Below, piece after piece: positions 26,746 through 35,935 of a DNA stretch of 64,000 bases (positions are counted from its first letter, which is position 1; each line of letters opens with the position of its first letter). Source of the stretch: JAAUTG01 sp964458705 (GTDB lineage Bacteria > Bacteroidota > Bacteroidia > Chitinophagales > Saprospiraceae); the NCBI GenBank assembly GCA_964458705.1, contig CAYWKD010000010.1, positions 18,767-82,766 of the forward strand. The letters run 5' to 3'. The notes below the pieces were generated by a model that was not told the DNA's origin, ran no database searches, and was given only the letters and a program-made list of their open reading frames with translations. The position numbers were made by a program, and so were the translations under genes.

Positions 26746-28872
26746 TTATACTTCTTTCATGGAAAGGGTGACACGGCCTCTCTTTAAATCCACTTCCATT
26801 ATTTTCACTTGTACCTCTTGATTGAGCTTGATAATATCCGCTGGATTATTAACAAAAGTGTTGGAGAGCTGCGAGATGTGTACTAGACCATTCTCTTTGA
26901 TACCAATGTCCACAAATGCGCCAAAATTAGTGATGTTTGTAACAATGCCAGGTAGAATCATACCAATGTTCAAGTCTTCCATAGTATGGATGCCTTTAGC
27001 AAATTCAAAGGATTTAGCTTCACCTCTTGGGTCTAGTCCGGGCTTAGCCAGTTCCTGCATGATGTCTTGCAATGTAGGCATACCGACTGTTTCATTAACA
27101 TATTTTGCCAAGTCTATCTTTTCTCGCAGAGCTTTCTGTTCAATTAAACTTTGTATCACCACGTTTAAGTCATTTGCCATTTTTTCTACAACAGCGTAAT
27201 GCTCTGGGTGAACAGCAGTATTGTCTAGTGGATGCTTGGCTGCTCGAATGCGTAAAAATCCAGCACTCTGCTCAAAAGCTTTTGCGCCCATTCGAGGCAC
27301 TTCTTTGAGTTGATGTCTAGATTGAAATGCTCCATTTTTGCTGCGATAGTTGACAATGTTACTAGCTAGTGTCGGTCCTAGCCCCGAAACATAAGTCAGT
27401 AAATATTGACTTGCGGTATTGATATTGATCCCTACTGAGTTTACACAACTTTCTACCACTCTGTCTAAGCTATTCTTCAACTTTACTTGATTCACATCAT
27501 GTTGATATTGTCCGACACCAATTGATTTTGGATCAATTTTAACTAACTCTGCCAGAGGATCCATTAGTCTTCTTCCAATAGAAATCGCTCCACGGACTGT
27601 TAGATCATAATCAGGAAATTCCTCACGAGCAATCTGCGAAGCAGAGTAAACAGATGCTCCTGCTTCATTCACCATAAAAATAGAAATAGGTTCAGGAAAT
27701 TTGATATTTTGGCACAGCGCAAAAGTTTCACGCCCAGCTGTTCCATTTCCAATAGCAATAGCTTCAATGTTGTACTGTTGTACCAAATGCTTTATCTTTT
27801 GAGTAGCTTCGGATTGTTGATTTTGAGGAGGATGTGGATAGATAGTAGTGCTGTGTACCAAGTCTCCATTATTGTTTAGACAGACTATTTTGCAGCCTGT
27901 TCGATAACCCGGATCAATACCGAGTACGCACTGCTGCCCAAGTGGTGGTGCTAGCAAAAGTTGCTTCAGATTTTCTGCAAAAACCTCTATTGCCTGTGTG
28001 TCTGCTTTTTCTTTGGCAATATTTCTAAACTCAGTTTCAATGGATGGGGCAAGTAGTCGCTTGTAGCCATCTTCGATTGCTATCTTTACTTGATCTGCGG
28101 CTTTCCCACGACCCTCAATAAATTGACGTTCCAACTTATATATCGCTTGTTCTTGATCTGGTGTAACATTAACCCTTAAAATGCCCTCTGATTCCGCTCT
28201 TAAAATAGCCAATAGTCGATGGGAAGGAATCTTTTGCAACAGTTCTTCAAATTCAAAATAATCCTCATATACCTTGCCTTCTTCTTCTCTGCCGCGCACC
28301 AATTTGGTTTTGACAGTTGCATATCTTTTGAAAGCAGCTCGCACTGTATTTCGAGCTTCTTCATCCTCGCTTATTTTCTCAGCAATAATGTCTCTTGCAC
28401 CTTGTAGGGCATCCTCAATCGTAGGCACTTCATCTGTGATGTATTCACTCGCCAATACTTCTACTAGATGATAACGTTGAGCTAGGATTTTTTCTGCCAA
28501 AGCTCCTAAGCCTCTTTTCTGAGCAATGGAAGCGCGAGTTTTTCGCTTGCGCTTGTAGGGCAAATATAAATCTTCTAATTCCGTTCTATTCCAACTTCTT
28601 TCTATTCTGGTTTTGAGTTCATCTGAAAGTTCTCCTTGTTCTTCAATAGATTTTAGAATACTTTCTCTTCGCTTAGCAATTTCTTCTAATTTTCTTAAAT
28701 TCTGCTGTATGTCGGCAATTTGCACCTCATCAAGCGAGCCAGTAACTTCTTTTCTATATCGTGCAATAAATGGAATAGTTGCTCCTTCTGACAATAAGGT
28801 AATTGTGTTCTCAATACGCTTCTGAGGTAGATTGAGTGTATTTGAAATAAGCTTAATATACGTTTCTGTCAT
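26746..28872 (-). CDS. tex: Tex family transcription accessory / RNA-binding protein
   Basis: A 708-residue cytoplasmic nucleic-acid-binding protein, the normal length for Tex/YhgF. It has the N-terminal Tex region (IPFIARYRKEVTGSLDE), the YqgF/RNase H-like domain starting VLGIDPGYRTG at about 320, helix-hairpin-helix motifs (YVSGLGPTLASNIVNYR), and a C-terminal S1 domain (LPGIVTNITNFGAFVDIGI to the end). Tex proteins, related to eukaryotic Spt6, influence transcription and toxin expression. Nearby genes give no further clue. It is monocistronic. Confidence 0.96.
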   Translation of the reverse strand: MTETYIKLISNTLNLPQKRIENTITLLSEGATIPFIARYRKEVTGSLDEVQIADIQQNLRKLEEIAKRRESILKSIEEQGELSDELKTRIERSWNRTELEDLYLPYKRKRKTRASIAQKRGLGALAEKILAQRYHLVEVLASEYITDEVPTIEDALQGARDIIAEKISEDEEARNTVRAAFKRYATVKTKLVRGREEEGKVYEDYFEFEELLQKIPSHRLLAILRAESEGILRVNVTPDQEQAIYKLERQFIEGRGKAADQVKIAIEDGYKRLLAPSIETEFRNIAKEKADTQAIEVFAENLKQLLLAPPLGQQCVLGIDPGYRTGCKIVCLNNNGDLVHSTTIYPHPPQNQQSEATQKIKHLVQQYNIEAIAIGNGTAGRETFALCQNIKFPEPISIFMVNEAGASVYSASQIAREEFPDYDLTVRGAISIGRRLMDPLAELVKIDPKSIGVGQYQHDVNQVKLKNSLDRVVESCVNSVGININTASQYLLTYVSGLGPTLASNIVNYRSKNGAFQSRHQLKEVPRMGAKAFEQSAGFLRIRAAKHPLDNTAVHPEHYAVVEKMANDLNVVIQSLIEQKALREKIDLAKYVNETVGMPTLQDIMQELAKPGLDPRGEAKSFEFAKGIHTMEDLNIGMILPGIVTNITNFGAFVDIGIKENGLVHISQLSNTFVNNPADIIKLNQEVQVKIMEVDLKRGRVTLSMKEV

Positions 28873-29340
28873 ACGGCAGCTCTTGATTAGAAGGCTTTTT
28901 TAAAATTGATTACTACTGCAATAATACAAATTTGTTGCTCATTGTCAGTCGTTAGTTCAGTCACAAGGAGTGAATATTTTTTATTAAAATAGGAAAGAGT
29001 ACGCTCAAAATTGCTGTCTTACCCTGTTGGTTTCTTTTGTTGAACCTTATAACTCAATTATTGTTGAACCTCCGAGTTTTGTATCAGGAATTAAGCGTGT
29101 TTTATTAATCTAATTTTAATGGAATAGATTTTGATTTATAAGGGAGCAGTATAAGATATAAGTTAAAAAAATTAAATACTGATTTGACTATAATATTTAA
29201 ACAAGATTGAATTTGAAAGGTTGATGACCTTGTTAAATATAGCATACACAGTTAAGATGGTAAATCAAGCGCAAAGTCCATCAGAAGCACTAGAAAAACA
29301 TTAATTATCATTCGGAGAAGAAGGTATTTAGTATATTATT
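28873..29340. other. Intergenic region with direct repeats and a 26-codon ORF
   Basis: The 468-bp gap between tex and the anti-sigma gene. It holds a direct repeat TTGTTGAACCT at 29037-29047 and 29061-29071 (24-bp period) and a short ORF at 29224-29304 encoding about 26 residues. That ORF is open back to a stop at 29191-29193 and sits where a sigma factor gene would normally be. No full sigma factor gene fits. Confidence 0.5.
29224..29304 (+). CDS. Possible 26-residue ORF upstream of the anti-sigma gene
   Basis: An ATG at 29224 opens a 26-codon frame ending SEALEKH at 29302-29304, 36 bp before the anti-sigma gene. It is open back to 29194 without another ATG. Composition is protein-like but too short to identify. 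It might be a remnant of a lost sigma factor gene, a leader peptide, or chance. Confidence 0.2.
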   Translation: MTLLNIAYTVKMVNQAQSPSEALEKH

Positions 29341-30123
29341 ATGAGTGAAAAAGAAAAAATATTAAATAAAGGACTTATTGAACAGTATGTTCTTGGCTTG
29401 TTAGACGAGCAAGAAACGTTGGAATTAGAGCAACACTTCAAAAAATATCCTGAATTACTGCAACACAAAGAAGCAATAGAAAAAACAATGGAGCAGATAT
29501 TGCTTAACAACGCTATTGCCTCTCCTCCTAATCTTGGTGATGAAACACTAGAGTCCCTCGAAGTTCCATCTACTTCGATAGTAGAGGAGTCGGCTAAGCC
29601 CATGGCTTTTTTGAGAGGTTGGTTGCCTTTTCTTGCTGTTTCGATTGCTTTGATGATGACATTTCTGTCGTTTCTATCTTATCAGGGAAGACGAGATGCA
29701 GAAGTTGAGCTAGTGCAACTTCAATCAAAATACGAAGCATTAAAGATGGACTGCAATCAAGTTCAAGCTAGTAGAGATATACTTCTTAAGCAAAATACAA
29801 TTGTAAAAAATAGTCAGAGAGTAGTCCTAAGCGGAAGCAGTAAAGCTCCTGAAGCTTTAGCTGTTGTTTACTGGAATGAAAATGAAAGAGCAGCCTACAT
29901 TGATGTTCTAAAAATGCCTGAAATACCTTCTGATAAAGAATATCAATTATGGGCTGATGTGGAAGGTGAAATGATAAATATCGGAAAGATAGATGAAAAA
30001 GGTGTTGATTTACAATCAATTGCCTTTATTGAACATGCTGAGTCTTTAAATATTACGCTTGAGCCTAAAGGCAATAATCGAATCGCAACGGTGAGTGAAT
30101 TGTATTTGAATGGAAAAGTTTGA
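29341..30123 (+). CDS. Anti-sigma factor, RskA-like, with no adjacent sigma gene
   Basis: A 260-residue membrane anti-sigma factor. The N-terminal cytoplasmic part (about 8-60, IEQYVLGLLDEQETLELEQHF) is the ECF-sigma-binding anti-sigma domain. One helix spans 93-113, followed by a short coiled coil (120-150). The C-terminal periplasmic RskA domain (about 165-260) contains VVYWNENERAAYIDV and EYQLWADVEG. Such proteins sequester an ECF sigma factor and release it by regulated proteolysis. The sigma gene usually lies directly upstream, but none is found in the preceding 468 bp. Confidence 0.88.
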   Translation: MSEKEKILNKGLIEQYVLGLLDEQETLELEQHFKKYPELLQHKEAIEKTMEQILLNNAIASPPNLGDETLESLEVPSTSIVEESAKPMAFLRGWLPFLAVSIALMMTFLSFLSYQGRRDAEVELVQLQSKYEALKMDCNQVQASRDILLKQNTIVKNSQRVVLSGSSKAPEALAVVYWNENERAAYIDVLKMPEIPSDKEYQLWADVEGEMINIGKIDEKGVDLQSIAFIEHAESLNITLEPKGNNRIATVSELYLNGKV

Positions 30124-30156
30124 TGTGCCCAAATCTTTATTTTTGAACACATCAAA
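30119..30156. terminator. Hairpin between convergent genes
   Basis: Perfect 9-bp arms TTTGATGTG (30119-30127) and CACATCAAA (30148-30156). The left arm overlaps the stop codon of the anti-sigma gene, and the right arm ends 7 bp before the end of the convergent gene. It is a likely bidirectional terminator, without a U-tract. Confidence 0.6.
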
Positions 30157-30162
30157 GTGAAT

Positions 30163-30870
30163 TTATTGCTTAGATTCTTTTATTTTTGAAAGCGTTGTTA
30201 CCATATTACCTTGAGGCATTGCTATCTCGCTTTTAACTGTATATCTAGGATTGTCTGATTTTACCCAAACAATAACTTTAATATCCACTGGAGAAGTTGG
30301 ATAAGTCATTATGACTTTATAAGCCTCGAATACACCAGCCTTTACCTCTATTGTTTCCTTGCCATCCACTTCAAAGTGAGTATCTACAATTTGCATTGCT
30401 TGTGGATTGAAAGATTTAACATCTGCCTTGTATCCTTCCTTTAATGGTAAGCTAGCAATCAATAATTCAGGATTACCATATACGATGCCTTCTACGTCTA
30501 GGTCAATAGGAGTTTTATTACCTTGAAAATCAGAGGCTTCACCCGATATTTTACCATCTGAGTAATCTACACGCATAGTCATAAATCCTGACGACTCAGA
30601 AGAAATTGTTTTAAGCGTTGCTTTATCTAAGGTAACGATATTTTCACTCGTGCCCATAGGCGTTGCTGTTTTATCAGTGATGATGACTTTATTGCCATCT
30701 TCTTCTATTGTACGCTCGGTGTCGAAAGCCATATCTTGACCACCCATGCTCATTTCCATTGTATAAACGTACTTTCCTGGTAAAGGAGTCGAAGTAGGCT
30801 TTAAGGCTTCTTGTGCAAAGCTAGCAAATGCAGTAACTAAAAAAAGTGTTATTAAACTTAAATACTTCAT
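30163..30870 (-). CDS. Exported DUF3108-like protein, unknown function
   Basis: A 235-residue exported protein with a signal peptide (1-20, ending ASFAQ). The mature part is beta-rich and ends in a lipocalin-like or DUF3108-like pattern: KETIEVKAGVFEAYKVIMTY, then VWVKSDNPRYTVKSE. In DUF3108 proteins this region contains the GxxxAyk and W-x-s-d turns. No catalytic residues are evident and the family has no known function. It is convergent with the anti-sigma gene. The coiled-coil gene upstream on the same strand ends with its own terminator. Confidence 0.68.
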   Translation of the reverse strand: MKYLSLITLFLVTAFASFAQEALKPTSTPLPGKYVYTMEMSMGGQDMAFDTERTIEEDGNKVIITDKTATPMGTSENIVTLDKATLKTISSESSGFMTMRVDYSDGKISGEASDFQGNKTPIDLDVEGIVYGNPELLIASLPLKEGYKADVKSFNPQAMQIVDTHFEVDGKETIEVKAGVFEAYKVIMTYPTSPVDIKVIVWVKSDNPRYTVKSEIAMPQGNMVTTLSKIKESKQ

Positions 30871-31008
30871 GTTTTAATTAAATATGTGAATAAATATTTA
30901 GCTCTATTTTAAGATTCCGACATAGAACAATTAGTCTTTTCGATAAGTTCTTTTCTGATTTTGGCGAATGCTACAAATTAATTTAGCGTGCAGCATACTA
31001 AAATAAAA

Positions 31009-31042
31009 AATGAGTCACTCTTGGTAAGAAGAACGACTCATT
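31009..31042 (-). terminator. Rho-independent terminator of the coiled-coil gene
   Basis: Arms AATGAGTC (31009-31016) and GACTCATT (31035-31042), with a few additional inner pairs. On the minus strand the stem is followed by TTTTTTATTTT. It starts 30 bp past the stop of the gene at 31072-32052. Confidence 0.82.
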
Positions 31043-31071
31043 AAATATGATTTTCAACTTGTTGCACTACA

Positions 31072-32052
31072 CTACTTTAATTCAAAAGTACCTGAGCCTG
31101 CCAAGTAACCTTTATTATAGACCTCTACGGTATATTTTCCAGCTTGAAATGGTTGATTTGGAATCCAACTCACACAAAGATTTTCCTCTTCTTGACTATA
31201 TGCAATCTCAGTAGATTTTGTAAATCGAATCTGTTCGCCTGTGGCTTTGCTCTTCATTACGCCTGAGCCTAAATCTTCAATTGCCAGCGTTTCTCCAGTT
31301 GGATTAATTACTCTTACGTAAAACATTTCATCTCCTGCCACCGCTATTCTGTTTGCTGTTGCATCAAAGCAGACTTTTAGGTGATCTACATTATTTGCTC
31401 TTTTTTTATCCGCTAGTTTTCCATTATTTCTTGTTTTGTAACCTACGCCTGATATGTTTTGTACTTTTACCACAGAGGCAATATCTACCTTTTTAGCAAG
31501 CGTCGTATTTTCCATTGCCAATGACTCCTTTTCTGAAGCTAGTGCAGCTTTAGCAGTACTTAATTCTTGATTTTCCAAAGATTTGCTTTGAAGTGTCTCA
31601 CGAAGTGAATCTGCCTTCATGGAAAGAACTTGAGTCTGACCGCGTAGTTCCTCATTTTCTTCTTTCAGTTGAGTGATTTCTGCTAAGTATTCGGAAGCTT
31701 GATTTCTTAACTTTTGGATTTCAGACCTTGCTTGTTTAAGGCTTCCGCTATCACGTAGCAAGCGATCAACTCTGTTTTTCTGCTCTTCTAGCTGTGTCTT
31801 TTGTTCTTCAATTAACGCATTTAATTCTTCGTTAGAACCTTTCATCTCTTCCAAATCAGAAAGTGCTTCGTAATAAACTTTTTCTAATTCCAACTTTTCC
31901 TGCTCTGCTTCTGATACTTGAGTGGTTAGTTCTTTGTTTTTAGCGTCTTGTTTGGTCTTATTAATCAATAAGAAGATATTTACGCCCAACAATAATGCGA
32001 TTACGACTGCTGCGATAGCAATTAATCTTTGCTTTGAATTATCCGTTGCCAT
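31072..32052 (-). CDS. Membrane-anchored coiled-coil protein, unknown
   Basis: A 326-residue protein. One hydrophobic helix near the N-terminus (about 10-30) is followed by about 150 residues of Glu/Gln/Lys/Leu-rich heptads forming a long coiled coil (35-190). A folded, beta-rich C-terminal domain of about 130 residues (SVVKVQNISGVGYKT to the end) contains HLKVCFDATANR and CVSWIPNQPFQAGKYTVEVYN. I do not recognise the C-terminal domain, but it recurs as an Ig-like or galactose-binding-like pattern. It is probably a periplasm-facing structural or scaffold protein. It is monocistronic with a clear terminator and a candidate promoter. Confidence 0.72.
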   Translation of the reverse strand: MATDNSKQRLIAIAAVVIALLLGVNIFLLINKTKQDAKNKELTTQVSEAEQEKLELEKVYYEALSDLEEMKGSNEELNALIEEQKTQLEEQKNRVDRLLRDSGSLKQARSEIQKLRNQASEYLAEITQLKEENEELRGQTQVLSMKADSLRETLQSKSLENQELSTAKAALASEKESLAMENTTLAKKVDIASVVKVQNISGVGYKTRNNGKLADKKRANNVDHLKVCFDATANRIAVAGDEMFYVRVINPTGETLAIEDLGSGVMKSKATGEQIRFTKSTEIAYSQEEENLCVSWIPNQPFQAGKYTVEVYNKGYLAGSGTFELK

Positions 32053-32101
32053 ATAGATTGTATTAATTTGTTTCTGCTTAGTAAAATAATAATTTCAAGT
32101 C

Positions 32102-32109
32102 CAAAATTA
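32102..32109 (-). promoter_or_regulatory. Candidate -7 element for the coiled-coil gene
   Basis: The minus strand reads TAATTTTG (TAnnTTTG), 49 bp before the start. No -33 TTG at the standard spacing. Confidence 0.38.
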
Positions 32110-32210
32110 GCATTTAACTAACTAGGATGCTATTTTAGAGGACACTGATTGAGTAAAAGGGAACTTCTTGAAGCTAGATGATAAATTTCATTAGGTGAAT
32201 CGCATAAAAT

Positions 32211-32957
32211 ATGATTGAACAAATAGACTTATCAAAAATATTGTTTTTAGATATTGAAACCGTATCTGAGCAAGCAACTTACGAAGATTTAGAGGAGCAT
32301 TTTCAAGAACTATGGAAGCACAAATGTCGGCAAATTGCTCGGCAGTATGATGAACCCATTAGCGAAGAACAAGCGAGCGATCTTTACATAGATAAGGCAG
32401 GTATCTTTGCCGAGTTTGGTAAAATTGTGTGTATCTCGGTTGGCATTGTTTACAGAGATCAAGAAGGACAGCTAGGGGTTCGTTTAAAATCTTTTGCTAC
32501 TGAGGATGAAGCAACACTGCTGGTGGAATTTTCCAGTTTACTCAATCAATACTACAGTAATCCAAATACTCATTATCTGTGTGGACACAACATCAAGGAA
32601 TTTGATGTCCCATACATGTGTAGAAGGATAGTTACTAATCAGTTGCCACTGCCCCAACTGCTAGATATCGCAGGCAAGAAACCTTGGGAAACCAAATACT
32701 TACTTGATACACTAGAACTTTGGAAATTTGGGGATTACAAGCATTATACTTCCTTGAATTTACTCGCCGCTGTACTTAAATTTCCAACTCCTAAAAGTGA
32801 TATTGATGGAAGTAAAGTCGGGCGAGTTTTCTGGGAAGAAAAAGACATTGAACGCATTGCTCACTACTGCGAGAAAGATGTGGTTGCTACCGTACAACTT
32901 TTTTTGAGGTATAGAAGACTTCCTATCTTGACAGAAGAGCAGATCACCTCCGTTTGA
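32211..32957 (+). CDS. Predicted 3'-5' exonuclease, PolB exonuclease-like (DEDDy)
   Basis: A 248-residue standalone exonuclease of the DnaQ/PolB superfamily (PF10108 type). The motifs run in order: Exo I FLDIETVSE with Asp14 and Glu16, Exo II CGHNIKEFDVPYM with a catalytic Asp, and Exo III AHYCEKDVVAT with the Tyr-x3-Asp of the DEDDy type. It would degrade DNA or RNA 3' ends; the cellular role is not known. There is no polymerase domain. It is convergent with the SLBB gene. Confidence 0.88.
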   Translation: MIEQIDLSKILFLDIETVSEQATYEDLEEHFQELWKHKCRQIARQYDEPISEEQASDLYIDKAGIFAEFGKIVCISVGIVYRDQEGQLGVRLKSFATEDEATLLVEFSSLLNQYYSNPNTHYLCGHNIKEFDVPYMCRRIVTNQLPLPQLLDIAGKKPWETKYLLDTLELWKFGDYKHYTSLNLLAAVLKFPTPKSDIDGSKVGRVFWEEKDIERIAHYCEKDVVATVQLFLRYRRLPILTEEQITSV

Positions 32958-33000
32958 GATGACCTGCAATTATTTATTTCCTGATTATTCCGAGTGCATA

Positions 33001-35853
33001 CTAGTTCAATCTTTCGATCAGTAGGATTAATGAAATGACTGTTGTTACTTGAGCTAAAGTATCTTTCACCACTTGTCCCCATTCAACTGGTTCTCTTTCT
33101 TCTTCTAGTATATCTTCTTCCTTAGGCGGTTTCACACCGACGTTAATAACTGCCCCTCGTTGTACTTTGGGGTATATCTTGGCAATTCCTAAATCCACTG
33201 TCCTTGATATTCGTCCATTAGGCTGCTCTACCGTAATTAAGCTACGTTTTCCATTTTCGCTTACTCCAACGGCGTATTCATTGATGTAGAATTTAGCTCT
33301 TTTACCATCATGATAAGGCACACTTAGCTGTCCGTTGTTTGCTAAGATACGTTCCGGATATAATTCAGGCGCTCTAGTAGCTCCAGTGATTCCAACTAGG
33401 TCTTGTTGCTTAGGGATGTATAAGGTGTCCCCTTCTTTTAAGATTAAATTGGATCGAGAATCTTTGTTCAGCAGTACTTCTTCTAACTCAAAAAGCACAT
33501 AGCCAACATTATCTTGGCTTCTGAGTAATGTTGCTCCTTCTGGGAAAGCCTCATCTGTAATCCCACCTGCTCGCTCTACTAAGGAGAGAATACGTTCATT
33601 ATCGTCCAAAAGTGCATAAGGTCCTGGATATTTCACTTCTCCTTCAATAATTACTGTCTCAAACAGCTCAAAATCAGGCTTTCGTCTTACCACAATAAGA
33701 TCAAAGGGTTCGAGTGGAAATTCTATACCTGTAACAACTTCAAGGTCTTCATTCACTTCCAATTGCGCCACCATCGTTTGTGTTGCATCCTCCCCGATGT
33801 TCAAGCGAAATAGATCAATTTGGTTGGCGGCTGCTCCAATTTGCAAACCTCCAGCTAGCGTCAGGGCATCCTTTAATGTAAGCGTTTCATCATACTTGAA
33901 CGTCCCCGCATTTCGCACTAAGCCTTGAACACGTATCGAAAATTCGTCTGTGAAAGTTGGATTGGCAAAAACGGCAATGGAATCGTAGGGCATCAAAGGA
34001 ATATTTTGGCTAGAAGAAGGATTGGCGATAATTTCCTTGATATTCAAACGAATGTAATCTACATCTTCAAAATTTTCACGATTCTTTCTGTATAAATAAG
34101 CATAGTTATTTGCTTCTGGCGTTAAACCTCCCGCTAGAAGAATGGCGTCTTCTATGGTTAAGTTTTCGCTAATGTCAAAAGGAAAAGTTAATCCATCTCG
34201 CACCGCACCTGTTACCTTGACAGTACCAAAATCTGCATACTTACTCTGTAAAAATATGTTAATACTATCTTCGGCTTGGAGTAGAATATTAAAAGGAGAA
34301 GAAGGATCAGCGACGGCTTCTTCTAAATCAATTCTTAAATACTGATTCGTGCCATCGCTGCGCTTTCTCTTTACGAAAGTAGCATCTGTGCGAGCTTCCT
34401 TATCAAGGATAGCTAAGTTTGCCAAATCAGCAATTCTCATAGAATCTACTAGCTCGTATTGGGAGGGTAGCTCTACTGCACCATCAATATAAACAAAGTT
34501 TTCATAGGTCTTAGGTATTGTTTTGATGATGATTTCGTCATTGTCATAGAGCACGAAATCGCGATTATCTTCTGCAAGCTTTCTTAAATTAACATTAATG
34601 ATACGTTCCCGATCATTTTCAAATCGCTTGATTTGTATGTTGGAACGATAGGCATTAGCATTTAATCCACCTGCATATTCAACTAATTTGTTTAAGTTTT
34701 CTCCTTTGAGTAATTCATATCTAAATGGTCTTTTTACTGCTCCTTTCAGATTAACGACCTTTGTAATTGTAGGAATGTAGATAAAATCATTTTGCTCCAA
34801 AAAGAAATCATAGATCAAAGTAGGGTTTTGTAAGAATTTATAGAGATCGAGTTTTCTTCTTTCACCATCTGATTTAATCAACTCAATATCTCTAAGGCTA
34901 CCAATATCGCTCGGCCCGCCAGCTAGTCTCAAGGCATTAATAACAGTATAAGTGGCTGGTACAGTATAACTTCCAGGATTTACTGCTTCTCCAACTATAT
35001 TAATAGTAACCGTTCTTGCAACGTCCAAAGAAATTACGAACTGACCTCTATCATACCTATATCTTCTTTGAAAACTCTTGAATAAAATTTCCTCCGCATC
35101 TTCAATAGTAATTCCTTTTAAGTAGATAGGACGCATCAGGGCAGGACGTATGACGCCATTCTGGTCTATCTCATATTTTTCATTTGCGACAGATTCTCCA
35201 AATATAGAAATAGCAATTTCATCACCAACACCTAGACGATAGGACTTTGGAGGCTTGACGTTGTAACTTCTATCAGGCTGACTGAGTTGTTTTTCTCTAA
35301 ATATCTGTTGACCATAGATAGAAGTATTGCCTAGGTCTTCTGTCACTTGAACTGCTAGTTCTTCTGAAATAGCTTCTTCCACCGTTTGTCCTTCCTGCAC
35401 TCTTTGCTCAATATTTTGTGTAGGGTCTTTAACCACATCTTCTAGTGCTTCATCCACCACTTTTTTAACCTCCTGCTCAGAGGCATTTTCACCAACTTTT
35501 TCAGAAACTGCTTCAGAAACTCGCTCTGTGGCGTTAGCTGTCGTATTTGTAGTTTGATTGGTTTGTTGCTCTGCTTGCAGTTCTTGTACAACTTCCCTGA
35601 ATACCGTTCTGACCTTAGCTGGGTCTTGCCCAGCGGGGTTATCAAGATCAACTCCCCTCGCTTTCATTCTAGCCTTCACAGTGGCTTCATTAAGCCCTAG
35701 TTGCTTAATTTCGGCTCTTGCTTTTTGCAATTCAGTGAGCAATTGCTGCGCTTCAACTGGATCAATATTTGCAGGTAGTTGCGTATTCTGCGCTGCCAAG
35801 GTAAGCGAAAATAAAGATAAAATGATAAGACAAATCAGTAGCCTCCTGTTCAT
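33001..35853 (-). CDS. Large SLBB-repeat polysaccharide export protein
   Basis: A 950-residue exported protein (signal peptide 1-21, ending TLAAQ). A Gln/Glu/Ala-rich N-terminal region (about 25-190) precedes a Poly_export domain (RLGVGDEIAISIFGES, about 206-280) and roughly seven SLBB-type repeats. Their signatures include NPGSYTVPATYTVINALRLAGG, AVKRPFRYEL, AVELPSQYEL, LTFPFDISENL, RNAGTFKYDETL and VKYPGPYAL. A C-terminal hydrophobic segment (about 930-947) anchors the end. Wza-type proteins form the outer-membrane export channel, but this is much longer than Wza. The adjacent sugar genes fit a surface-polysaccharide role. Confidence 0.88.
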   Translation of the reverse strand: MNRRLLICLIILSLFSLTLAAQNTQLPANIDPVEAQQLLTELQKARAEIKQLGLNEATVKARMKARGVDLDNPAGQDPAKVRTVFREVVQELQAEQQTNQTTNTTANATERVSEAVSEKVGENASEQEVKKVVDEALEDVVKDPTQNIEQRVQEGQTVEEAISEELAVQVTEDLGNTSIYGQQIFREKQLSQPDRSYNVKPPKSYRLGVGDEIAISIFGESVANEKYEIDQNGVIRPALMRPIYLKGITIEDAEEILFKSFQRRYRYDRGQFVISLDVARTVTINIVGEAVNPGSYTVPATYTVINALRLAGGPSDIGSLRDIELIKSDGERRKLDLYKFLQNPTLIYDFFLEQNDFIYIPTITKVVNLKGAVKRPFRYELLKGENLNKLVEYAGGLNANAYRSNIQIKRFENDRERIINVNLRKLAEDNRDFVLYDNDEIIIKTIPKTYENFVYIDGAVELPSQYELVDSMRIADLANLAILDKEARTDATFVKRKRSDGTNQYLRIDLEEAVADPSSPFNILLQAEDSINIFLQSKYADFGTVKVTGAVRDGLTFPFDISENLTIEDAILLAGGLTPEANNYAYLYRKNRENFEDVDYIRLNIKEIIANPSSSQNIPLMPYDSIAVFANPTFTDEFSIRVQGLVRNAGTFKYDETLTLKDALTLAGGLQIGAAANQIDLFRLNIGEDATQTMVAQLEVNEDLEVVTGIEFPLEPFDLIVVRRKPDFELFETVIIEGEVKYPGPYALLDDNERILSLVERAGGITDEAFPEGATLLRSQDNVGYVLFELEEVLLNKDSRSNLILKEGDTLYIPKQQDLVGITGATRAPELYPERILANNGQLSVPYHDGKRAKFYINEYAVGVSENGKRSLITVEQPNGRISRTVDLGIAKIYPKVQRGAVINVGVKPPKEEDILEEEREPVEWGQVVKDTLAQVTTVISLILLIERLN

Positions 35854-35877
35854 TGTTGTTTACTTTAAGTGATGATT

Positions 35878-35921
35878 AAGGAAGTAATTCTTCTGAGCAA
35901 CAGCTAAAAAAATACTTCCTT
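35878..35921. terminator. Intergenic hairpin between the decarboxylase and SLBB genes
   Basis: Perfect 9-bp arms AAGGAAGTA (35878-35886) and TACTTCCTT (35913-35921). It lies 14 bp past the decarboxylase stop on the minus strand and 24 bp before the SLBB start. The following T-run is on the plus strand, so direction is unclear. Confidence 0.45.
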
Positions 35922-35935
35922 TTTTTATTTAAAAA

